Source: Flavobacteriaceae bacterium
GTDB lineage: Bacteria; Bacteroidota; Bacteroidia; Flavobacteriales; Flavobacteriaceae
NCBI GenBank assembly: GCA_947483075.1
Contig: CANKLE010000017.1
Coordinates: 1-32,540 of the forward strand
Length of the DNA stretch: 32,540 nucleotides
Reading direction: 5' to 3'
The position numbers were made by a program, and so were the translations under genes. This document shows, piece by piece, positions 26,901-32,540 of the stretch. How positions within the stretch are numbered: position 1 is the first letter of the stretch; every line of letters begins with the position of its first letter. The notes below the pieces were generated by a model. It saw only the letters and a program-made list of their open reading frames with translations, ran no database searches and was not told the DNA's origin.

Positions 26901-27119
26901 ATGGTTACAATGACAATTAAAGGAAATAGCAAGCAAGCGAAAGCACTTATCGAGATGCTTAAAACTTTTGATTTTGTTGAAGTGATTAATGCTAAATCAA
27001 GTCGAACTCCTGCAAAATCAAAAACCGCGATTGACCTTTCATTAGCCGAAGAAAAAAAGGGGAAAACAAACCACTACAAAAACAGTGATGACCTCTTTCA
27101 CAAAGTGTTGAATGTATAA
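26901..27119 (+). CDS. Putative antitoxin of a YafQ-type toxin-antitoxin pair
   Basis: A 72-residue protein, MVTMTIKGNSKQAKALIEML at the N-terminus and a charged, probably disordered C-terminus (LSLAEEKKGKTNHYKNSDDL). The position directly before a YafQ-like toxin and an 8-base overlap with it identify it as the antitoxin; by analogy the C-terminal tail would wrap the toxin and the N-terminal part would dimerise. It is not an obvious DinJ/RelB by sequence. A second ATG at 26910 (MTIKGNSKQ) is an alternative start. Confidence 0.75.
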   Translation: MVTMTIKGNSKQAKALIEMLKTFDFVEVINAKSSRTPAKSKTAIDLSLAEEKKGKTNHYKNSDDLFHKVLNV

Positions 27120-27384
27120 GATTTACACCACAAATCGGTTTGAAAAAGATTTGAAACTGTGTAAAAAACGAAATTTCAATCTTCAATTACTCAAAGAAGT
27201 TATTGATCTCTTGCAAGCAAACGGGAAATTGCCTTCTAAATACAAGCCGCATAAATTGAGTGGAAATTACGCCGATTGTTGGGAATGCCACATCAAATCG
27301 GATTGGTTGTTGATTTGGAAACAAAACGACCATGAACTAACCCTACTTTTCACCAATACCGGCACCCACTCGGATTTGTTTTAG
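27112..27384 (+). CDS. YafQ-family mRNA interferase toxin (RelE/ParE superfamily)
   Basis: A 90-residue toxin that by family knowledge cleaves mRNA on the ribosome. The C-terminal half has the full YafQ signature: KPHKLSGNYADCWECHIKSD, WLLIWK and TGTHSDLF. Residues His47, His60, Asp64, Trp65, His86 and Phe90 correspond to the functional positions known from E. coli YafQ (His50, His63, Asp67, Trp68, His87, Phe91), so the toxin looks active. The ATG overlaps the end of the antitoxin gene by 8 bases. Confidence 0.88.
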   Translation: MYKIYTTNRFEKDLKLCKKRNFNLQLLKEVIDLLQANGKLPSKYKPHKLSGNYADCWECHIKSDWLLIWKQNDHELTLLFTNTGTHSDLF

Positions 27385-27447
27385 TTGAAAAACTCTTTTT
27401 TAACTAGATTTAAGATGTAAAGATATGAGATGAGAGACGGTTTTAAG

Positions 27448-27526
27448 AATCCCGACGCTTCGGGACCAAACTGTTACTTAGCGCAAAATCTTTAAATCAT
27501 TCAATTTTTCAATCTTTAAATCTTCA
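27448..27526 (+). repeat. 79-bp direct repeat, right copy
   Basis: Same orientation as 26767-26845. Together they bracket the 484-bp antitoxin-toxin operon. Confidence 0.8.
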
Positions 27527-27639
27527 TGACCGATAACCGTTCTTAGTATACTTCTATAACAGACAACTGAGAACCAATAACCGTTCTTAGTATACTTTTT
27601 CCCTTTCGACTTTAAAACTTTTGACTTTCGACTGATTAA

Positions 27640-27682
27640 GATTGCTTCGTCGTTCCTCCTCGCAATGACGTGCTTAGTATAC
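27640..27682 (-). repeat. 43-bp interspersed element, right copy 1
   Basis: Inverted relative to 21710-21752, one mismatch (GCTTAG instead of TCTTAG). Confidence 0.85.
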
Positions 27683-27784
27683 TTATATAACAGACAACCG
27701 AGAACAGACAACTGAGAACCAATAACCGTTCTTAGTATACTTTTTCCCTTTCGACTTTAAGACTTTTGACTTTCGACTGATTAA

Positions 27785-27827
27785 GATTGCTTCGTCGTTC
27801 CTCCGCGCAATGACGTTCTTAGTATAC
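27785..27827 (-). repeat. 43-bp interspersed element, right copy 2
   Basis: Inverted relative to 21710-21752, one mismatch (CTCCGCGC instead of CTCCTCGC). It is 145 bases from copy 1, reflecting a tandem duplication of the larger unit. Confidence 0.85.
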
Positions 27828-27873
27828 TCCTGCAAATCAAAAATCAGAAATCAAAAATCAACAATCGTTAATC
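27814..27873. repeat. Right arm of the imperfect ~60-bp inverted repeat bounding the island
   Basis: Matches the reverse complement of 21611-21670. The end overlaps the first two bases of the galE stop codon (minus strand, 27872-27874). Confidence 0.8.
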
Positions 27874-28885
27874 AAGAACGAATCTTCTTCTCCCACTTCC
27901 ACGCACTTGCCAAAGCCTCTTCAAGCGAAGATTGCGCTTTCCAGCCTAAGATATTATTGGCTTTATCGGTGTTGGCGTAGGCAGAGATCACATCGCCTTC
28001 GCGGCGACCGACGATTTTGTAGGGGAGTTTTTGTCCGCTCACTTTTTCGAAAGCGGCAATCACTTCGAGTACAGAACTACCGGTTCCGGTGCCCAGGTTG
28101 AACACCTCGACTTTTTGGGTATTTTTTTTGTGGAGTAATCGCTGTAAGGCCACCACGTGGGCTTTGGCCAAATCAACTACGTGGATGTAATCGCGGATGG
28201 CGGTTCCATCAGGAGTGGGGTAATCGTTGCCGTAGACCGACAATTCTTGGCGCAAACCAATGCCGGTTTGGGTAATGAACGGCACCAAATTTTGCGGAAC
28301 GCCCAAAGGCAATTCGCCAATTTCGGCCGATGGATGCGCGCCAATGGGGTTAAAATAACGCAACAAAATGGCGTTGATGGAACTCACTTTGGCCACGTCT
28401 TGGATGATTTCTTCGCCAATTTGTTTGGTGTTGCCATAGGGCGACATAGCTATTTGTATGGATGCGTCTTCGGTGATGGGCATGTGCTCGGCTTGGCCGT
28501 ACACGGTGCAGGAAGAGCTGAAAATAAAATGGGCTTCTGGTTGTTGTTGCAAGGCCTGCAACACATATACCAACGCATTGATGTTGTTTTCGTAATACAA
28601 CAACGGATTTTCTACCGATTCGCCCACCGCTTTGGAGGCAGCAAAATGAATCAAGCCAGCAATGTCAGCATGTTTGGTAAAAAAAGCTTCGACCGACGCT
28701 TTGTGACGCAAATCGAGTTCTTCAAACTGGGGTGTGATGCCGGTAATGGCCACGATTCCGTTGATGACCTCGGTCGAGGAATTGGATAAATTATCGACGA
28801 TGACCACCTCGTATCCTTGGTGTTGCAATTCGACCACGGTGTGTGATCCGATAAATCCTAATCCTCCAGTTACGACTACTTTCAT
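27872..28885 (-). CDS. galE: UDP-glucose 4-epimerase
   Basis: Interconverts UDP-glucose and UDP-galactose (or the N-acetyl forms) with bound NAD, supplying surface-polysaccharide precursors. The 337 residues match the family. The NAD motif TGGLGFIGSH is at the N-terminus, the catalytic triad is visible as SSSCTVYG (Ser124/125) with Tyr150 and Lys154 in SPYGNTKQ, and ALLRYFNPIGAHPS follows as expected. It lies 84 bases downstream of the sugar aminotransferase gene on the same strand, so the two may share a transcript. Confidence 0.95.
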   Translation of the reverse strand: MKVVVTGGLGFIGSHTVVELQHQGYEVVIVDNLSNSSTEVINGIVAITGITPQFEELDLRHKASVEAFFTKHADIAGLIHFAASKAVGESVENPLLYYENNINALVYVLQALQQQPEAHFIFSSSCTVYGQAEHMPITEDASIQIAMSPYGNTKQIGEEIIQDVAKVSSINAILLRYFNPIGAHPSAEIGELPLGVPQNLVPFITQTGIGLRQELSVYGNDYPTPDGTAIRDYIHVVDLAKAHVVALQRLLHKKNTQKVEVFNLGTGTGSSVLEVIAAFEKVSGQKLPYKIVGRREGDVISAYANTDKANNILGWKAQSSLEEALASAWKWEKKIRS

Positions 28886-28904
28886 GTGTATTAATTTTTA
28901 TGTG

Positions 28905-28970
28905 TTAGCCCTGATTGAGCCGGCATCCTCGCGGCTTAGCGAGATACAGGCGAAAGCAGGAAATAGCTCC
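28905..28970. repeat. Structured flavobacterial intergenic repeat (possible ncRNA)
   Basis: The stretch begins TTAGCCCTGATTGAGC, contains a hairpin CTCGC-GGCTTA-GCGAG (28928-28943) flanked by GGCATC and ATACAGGCGAAAGCAGG, and ends AAATAGCTCC. GAGC (28917-28920) can pair with GCTC near the end (28966-28969). From memory, this frame (TAGCCC...GGCATCC-hairpin-GATA...AGCAGGAAATAGCTCC) recurs in many flavobacterial genomes with a variable hairpin. It might correspond to the Flavo-1 RNA motif, but I cannot confirm that. It ends at the stop codon of the aminotransferase gene. Confidence 0.55.
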
Positions 28971-30103
28971 TATTTAGTTAAATACGATAAAACGGCATTA
29001 GTGATGAAATCAATTTGCTCGGCATCGAGTTCGGTGTGCATTGGCAACGACAAGACTTCCTTCACCAACTGATTGGTGATCGGGAAATCGGCCTCTTGGT
29101 ACCGCGCATCGGCATAGGCCTTTTGGCTGTGCAACGGAATCGGGTAATAGATGGCACACGGTATGCCTTGATCGAGCAAATGTTGCATCAAGCCATCGCG
29201 GTCGGCGTTGATAATCCGCAAGGTGTATTGGTGAAACACGTGGCAATCGCAGCTGTCGCAAATACTCGGCGCAATGATGTTGTCATGGCCTTCAAAGGCT
29301 TTGCTATAGGCCCGGGCCGCATTTTGACGGGCCGCATTGTATTGGTCTAATAAGGGCAATTTGGCATTGAGCACCGCCGCTTGGATACTGTCCAAACGCG
29401 AATTTACACCCACTACATCGTGGTGGTAACGCACGTACATGCCGTGATTGACGATACCCCGTAGGGTGTGCGCCAAGGCGTCGTCGTTGGTGAAGATCGC
29501 TCCCCCGTCGCCGTAACAGCCTAAGTTTTTGGATGGAAAAAAGGAAGTAGCACCCACGTGTCCGATGGTACCGGCTTTCTTTTTGCTGCCGTCCGAGAAA
29601 CGACAATTGGCGCCAATGGCTTGGGCGTTGTCTTCGATGACGTATAAATTGTGTTCCTGAGCCACACGCATGATGGCTTCCATATTGGCAGCGCGACCAA
29701 ACAAATGCACGGGCACAATGGCTTTGGTTTTGGGGGTTATGGCTTTTTTAATGGCCTCAATCGAGATGTTCATGTTGCCCAACTCGACATCGACCAAAAC
29801 GGGTTTAAGTTGCAATAAGGCAATAACCTCTACAGTGGCGGCAAAGGTAAAATCGGCGGTGATTACCTCATCTCCGGGTTGAAGGCCCAAGCCCATCATG
29901 GCAATTTGCAAGGCATCGGTTCCGTTGGCACAAGGAATCACGTGTTTCACGCCCAAATAGTCTTCGAGGTTTTTTTGAAACGCATGTACTTGTGGTCCGT
30001 TGATATAAGAGGTGTTGTCTAGTATTTCTTGGATGGCCGTGTTGACGGTTTCTTTGATGTGTTCGTACTGACCTTTGAGGTCGACCATTTGAATTTTTTT
30101 CAT
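28970..30103 (-). CDS. DegT/DnrJ/EryC1/StrS-family sugar aminotransferase
   Basis: A 377-residue PLP enzyme that would aminate a keto nucleotide-sugar for a surface glycan. Motifs: PCANGTDALQIAMMGLGLQP, ADFTFAATVEVIALL, PVHLFGRAANM, EDNAQAIGA (Asp158) and the Schiff-base Lys192 in SFFPSKNLGCYGDGGA. The pattern is closest, from memory, to WbpE-type aminotransferases acting on 3-oxo UDP-sugars. I use the ATG at 30103 (MKKIQMVDLKGQYEH), supported by the -7 box at 30128-30135; the frame stays open for 29 codons upstream without family-like sequence. Confidence 0.9.
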   Translation of the reverse strand: MKKIQMVDLKGQYEHIKETVNTAIQEILDNTSYINGPQVHAFQKNLEDYLGVKHVIPCANGTDALQIAMMGLGLQPGDEVITADFTFAATVEVIALLQLKPVLVDVELGNMNISIEAIKKAITPKTKAIVPVHLFGRAANMEAIMRVAQEHNLYVIEDNAQAIGANCRFSDGSKKKAGTIGHVGATSFFPSKNLGCYGDGGAIFTNDDALAHTLRGIVNHGMYVRYHHDVVGVNSRLDSIQAAVLNAKLPLLDQYNAARQNAARAYSKAFEGHDNIIAPSICDSCDCHVFHQYTLRIINADRDGLMQHLLDQGIPCAIYYPIPLHSQKAYADARYQEADFPITNQLVKEVLSLPMHTELDAEQIDFITNAVLSYLTK

Positions 30104-30127
30104 CGCGAAGTGAGTTTTAAAACAGCG

Positions 30128-30135
30128 CAAAACTA
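30128..30135 (-). promoter_or_regulatory. -7 promoter box of the sugar aminotransferase gene
   Basis: Minus-strand TAGTTTTG (TAnnTTTG), 25 bases upstream of the ATG at 30103. Confidence 0.45.
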
Positions 30136-30202
30136 CTAATTTAATGCGGATCACCCTAAAAATTATAGAATTGATGTATTTTAGCGACACAATTTTTACC
30201 CT

Positions 30203-31438
30203 ATGTATTTTCTCTATTCTTTATTGCTGCGCATAATCGAAAAAGGCTTGCCTCTTTCGGGTTTCTTCAGTAAGAAAATGAAGCTATTTGTGGCCGGCCG
30301 ATCAATCACCTTTGCGAGTTTGGCAGCAGCAATTCGCCCAGACGACAACTGCATCTGGTTTCATGCCGCGTCCTTGGGCGAATACGAGCAAGGATTACCC
30401 GTGATGGAAGCCATAAAAGCCCACTACCCTAACCATAAAATTGTCTTGAGTTTTTTCTCTCCTTCGGGTTATGAGGTGCGCAAAAACAATAAAATTGCCG
30501 ACGTGACCGTCTATTTGCCGCTCGATACGCCACAAAATGCCGAACGGTTTATCCGCAAAATAAATCCCGAATTGGTGTTTTTTATCAAATACGAATATTG
30601 GCCCAATTACCTAAAAGTATTGGCCGACAAACAGATTAAAACCTATTTGATTTCGGGAGTTTTCAGAGAAAATCAATTGTTTTTCAAGTGGTACGGCGGG
30701 TTTTACCGCAAAGCCTTGAACGCCTTTACGTATTTTTTTGTGCAAAACGAAGGATCTAAAACCTTGCTGCAGCAATTGGGCAAAACCAATGTGATGGTCT
30801 CGGGCGATACGCGATTTGACCGGGTGGCTACCATCTTAGAAAAAGACAATCTGCTCGATTTTATTGGCAATTTTAAAAACGACACTACTACGGTTGTGGT
30901 GGGCAGTTCTTGGCCCAAAGACGAGGCTTTGCTAGTGGATTACCTCAACCAAAGTACACACGCACTCAAGTGGATCATTGCGCCACACAACATCAAGCCC
31001 GAGCAAATCAAGGCTTTAAAGCAATCCATCAACAAGAAAACGGTCTTGTTTTCGGAACGCGAAGGCAAAAATCTAGCCGATTACGAGGTGTTTATCATTG
31101 ATACCATTGGCATTTTGACCAAAATATACAGCTATGCCGATCTGGCCTATGTGGGCGGCGGATTTGGCCATCCGGGCGTACACAATCTGTTGGAACCGGC
31201 AACTTTTGGCGTTCCGATTATCTGCGGACCGCATTACAGCCACTTTGCCGAAGCCACTGCTTTGGTGCAAATGGGCGGCTGCCTTTCGATTCAATCCGCG
31301 GCAGAACTGCAAGAGGCATTGGATACGCTTATTCAAAACACAGATGTTCGCCACGAAAAAGGTCACATTTGTGAAACCTTTGTGCAAATGAACACCGGAG
31401 CTACCCAAAAAATCATCAATTCTACCACCCAAAATTAA
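30203..31438 (+). CDS. waaA: 3-deoxy-D-manno-octulosonic acid (Kdo) transferase
   Basis: Inner-membrane-associated GT-B glycosyltransferase (also called KdtA) that adds Kdo to lipid IVA in lipopolysaccharide synthesis. The 411 residues fit the family. An N-terminal hydrophobic anchor MYFLYSLLLRIIEKGLPLSG is followed by WFHAASLGEYEQGLPVMEAI with the catalytic Glu60. Later motifs are PELVFFIKYEYWPNY, SGVFRENQLFFKWY, VVGSSWPKDE and the CMP-Kdo-binding GGGFGHPGVHNLLEPATFGV. It is divergent from the sugar aminotransferase gene. Confidence 0.95.
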   Translation: MYFLYSLLLRIIEKGLPLSGFFSKKMKLFVAGRSITFASLAAAIRPDDNCIWFHAASLGEYEQGLPVMEAIKAHYPNHKIVLSFFSPSGYEVRKNNKIADVTVYLPLDTPQNAERFIRKINPELVFFIKYEYWPNYLKVLADKQIKTYLISGVFRENQLFFKWYGGFYRKALNAFTYFFVQNEGSKTLLQQLGKTNVMVSGDTRFDRVATILEKDNLLDFIGNFKNDTTTVVVGSSWPKDEALLVDYLNQSTHALKWIIAPHNIKPEQIKALKQSINKKTVLFSEREGKNLADYEVFIIDTIGILTKIYSYADLAYVGGGFGHPGVHNLLEPATFGVPIICGPHYSHFAEATALVQMGGCLSIQSAAELQEALDTLIQNTDVRHEKGHICETFVQMNTGATQKIINSTTQN

Positions 31439-31443
31439 ATTCC

Positions 31444-32540
31444 ATGAAAAAAAGTATTGTAGTATTCCTGCTCATTTTTGTTCAAGTACAAGCCCAACAA
31501 GGCGGCATGTGGATTCCTTCGTTGCTGCAAGGCATGAATGAAAAAGAAATGAAAAGCCTGGGCATGAAAATGTCGGTGGCCGATATTTATGACGTAAATA
31601 AATCAAGTCTCAAAGATGCCGTACCGCACTTTAATGGCGGTTGTACCTCTGAGGTGATTTCGCCCAAAGGACTCTTGCTCACCAATCACCACTGCGGTTT
31701 TGATGCGATTCAAACGCATTCATCCCTTGAACACGATTACCTGACCGATGGATTTTGGGCCTATTCTTTGGCCGAAGAATTACCCAACGAAGATTTGGAA
31801 GTAACCTTTATTGTAAAAATTGTAGACGTTACCGCTCAAATTACCGAAGGCACCACCGCCTTGGCAACAGAAGCGGAGAAGCAACAGAAAATTAAAGAAA
31901 ATACGACTGCCTTGACCGCCAGTTATGCGAAAGAAGCTTGGCAAGAAAATAAAATCAAGACCTTTTACGAGGGCAATCAATACCTGTTGTTTGTGACCGA
32001 AACCTACAAAGATGTGCGTTTGGTGGGAGCGCCACCCAGTGCCATTGGCAAATTTGGCTCGGATACCGACAACTGGGTTTGGCCTAGACATACGGGAGAT
32101 TTTTCGCTCTTTCGGATTTATGCCGATAAAAACAACCGTCCGGCGGCTTATGCTAAAGACAACGTGCCCTATACGCCCAAACATTTTTTACCCGTTTCGC
32201 TGGATGGCGTAGCCGACGACGATTTTACGATGGTGTTTGGCTATCCCGGAAAAACCAACGAATACTTGCCTGCTGTAGCCTTGGAGCAAATTCTGAACGA
32301 ATTGAATCCGGCTAAAATTGAGATTCGAGACAAAGCGCTAAAAGTAGCCGATGGCTTTATGCGCAAAGATCCGGCCATTAAAATTCAATATGCTTCCAAG
32401 TATGCCAGCATTGCCAATTATTGGAAAAAATGGATTGGCGAGAGTATGGGACTTAAAAAATCAAATGCGGTAGCGGCCAAACAAAAACAAGAAGTTGCCT
32501 TTCAAGAAAAAGTAAGTAAAGCAGGGAAACAAGCCGAGTA
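31444..32540 (+). CDS. S46-family dipeptidyl-peptidase, 5' part only
   Basis: The frame starts with ATG at 31444, 5 bases after waaA, and is open to the end of the window (365 complete codons), so the 3' half is missing. A signal peptide, MKKSIVVFLLIFVQVQAQ, precedes GGMWIPSLLQGMNEKEMKSL, a hallmark of the DPP7/DPP11 family. The chymotrypsin-like catalytic histidine is in LLLTNHHCGFDAIQ (His82/83), and the catalytic aspartate should be in GSDTDNWVWPRHTGDF (205-220). These periplasmic serine peptidases cut dipeptides from peptide N-termini. The nucleophile serine and the residue that decides DPP7 versus DPP11 specificity lie outside the window. Confidence 0.93.
   Translation, partial: MKKSIVVFLLIFVQVQAQQGGMWIPSLLQGMNEKEMKSLGMKMSVADIYDVNKSSLKDAVPHFNGGCTSEVISPKGLLLTNHHCGFDAIQTHSSLEHDYLTDGFWAYSLAEELPNEDLEVTFIVKIVDVTAQITEGTTALATEAEKQQKIKENTTALTASYAKEAWQENKIKTFYEGNQYLLFVTETYKDVRLVGAPPSAIGKFGSDTDNWVWPRHTGDFSLFRIYADKNNRPAAYAKDNVPYTPKHFLPVSLDGVADDDFTMVFGYPGKTNEYLPAVALEQILNELNPAKIEIRDKALKVADGFMRKDPAIKIQYASKYASIANYWKKWIGESMGLKKSNAVAAKQKQEVAFQEKVSKAGKQAE

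Larger units (their letters stand above)
27385..27871. other. Gene-free right border of the island, repeat cluster
   Basis: No coding potential despite a short open frame on the minus strand. It contains the right copy of the 79-bp direct repeat, five copies of the 14-bp motif CGTTCTTAGTATAC (27538-27551, 27582-27595, 27669-27682 with one mismatch, 27727-27740, 27814-27827), two 43-bp elements and the right arm of the bounding inverted repeat. The part 27582-27682 is repeated at 27727-27827, a period of 145 bases. Confidence 0.8.

Noticed and set aside
26669..26920. An 83-codon open frame before the antitoxin gene
   Set aside because: It consists of the tandem hairpin units and the 79-bp direct repeat, has no family resemblance, and runs through the toxin-antitoxin promoter.
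27478..27711. A 77-codon open frame on the minus strand
   Set aside because: It lies entirely in repeat sequence (79-bp repeat, 14-bp motifs, 43-bp element).
27538..27827. Spaced 14-bp repeats that could suggest a small CRISPR array
   Set aside because: Spacing is irregular (44, 87, 58, 87 bases), the sequences between motifs are themselves repeats, and no cas gene is present.
21567..27871. Insertion sequence or prophage as the source of the island
   Set aside because: No transposase, integrase, phage structural gene or target-site duplication could be seen; only repeats and accessory genes are present.
28157..28789. A 210-codon open frame opposite galE
   Set aside because: It is an antisense shadow of galE, with no start context or family resemblance.
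30104..30190. 29-residue N-terminal extension of the sugar aminotransferase
   Set aside because: The family N-terminus starts at MKKIQMVDLKGQYEH, and the -7 box at 30128-30135 lies within the extension.

Overview
The window looks like chromosome of a flavobacterium (Bacteroidota, Flavobacteriia-like). The evidence is two proteins with type IX secretion (T9SS) type A C-terminal sorting domains, a T9SS plug protein, a DUF5916 outer-membrane protein, an S46 dipeptidyl-peptidase, a Kdo transferase, and repeated Bacteroidota-type promoter elements (-7 box TAnnTTTG) in front of genes that mostly lack a strong Shine-Dalgarno. No rRNA, tRNA, CRISPR array, transposase or integrase was seen.

Layout. 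1-762 is the 3' end of a DUF5916 gene. 854-2371 is gpmI, closed by a clear terminator. 2490-7586 is a tightly packed operon: a TetR-type regulator, an ABC exporter with an unusually degenerate ATPase domain, an HlyD-type adaptor and a TolC-type outer-membrane channel. A perfect 10-bp inverted repeat overlaps its promoter. 7628-8902 (minus) is an acetyl-CoA hydrolase/transferase, divergent from map and a SAM methyltransferase (9056-10655). The T9SS plug gene, apaG and pruA follow (10712-14075), then a T9SS-exported lipase-like hydrolase (14170-16434) that converges on rsmG across a bidirectional terminator. 17204-21566 carries a fatty-acid desaturase, an aspartate-type aminotransferase, purT and fabD.

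Between fabD and galE lies an AT-rich accessory island (about 21.6-27.9 kb) of different base and codon composition. Its outermost sequences form an imperfect 60-bp inverted repeat, and inside them are several copies of a 14-bp motif and a 43-bp element, again in opposite orientation at the two ends. The island holds a SemiSWEET-type small transporter, a WYL-domain regulator, a divergent two-gene operon (a small T9SS-sorted protein and a 938-residue collagen-like protein with 175 uninterrupted Gly-X-Y triplets), and a YafQ-type toxin-antitoxin pair between 79-bp direct repeats. A 7-bp inverted repeat sits in the shared promoter region of the WYL gene and the collagen-like operon, so the WYL protein is the obvious candidate regulator. 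This cassette is the best candidate for an undescribed system.

After the island the chromosome returns to ordinary genes for surface sugars: galE and a DegT-family sugar aminotransferase (minus), then waaA/kdtA (plus) and the 5' part of an S46 peptidase gene that runs off the window. A structured flavobacterial-type intergenic repeat lies between galE and the aminotransferase gene.
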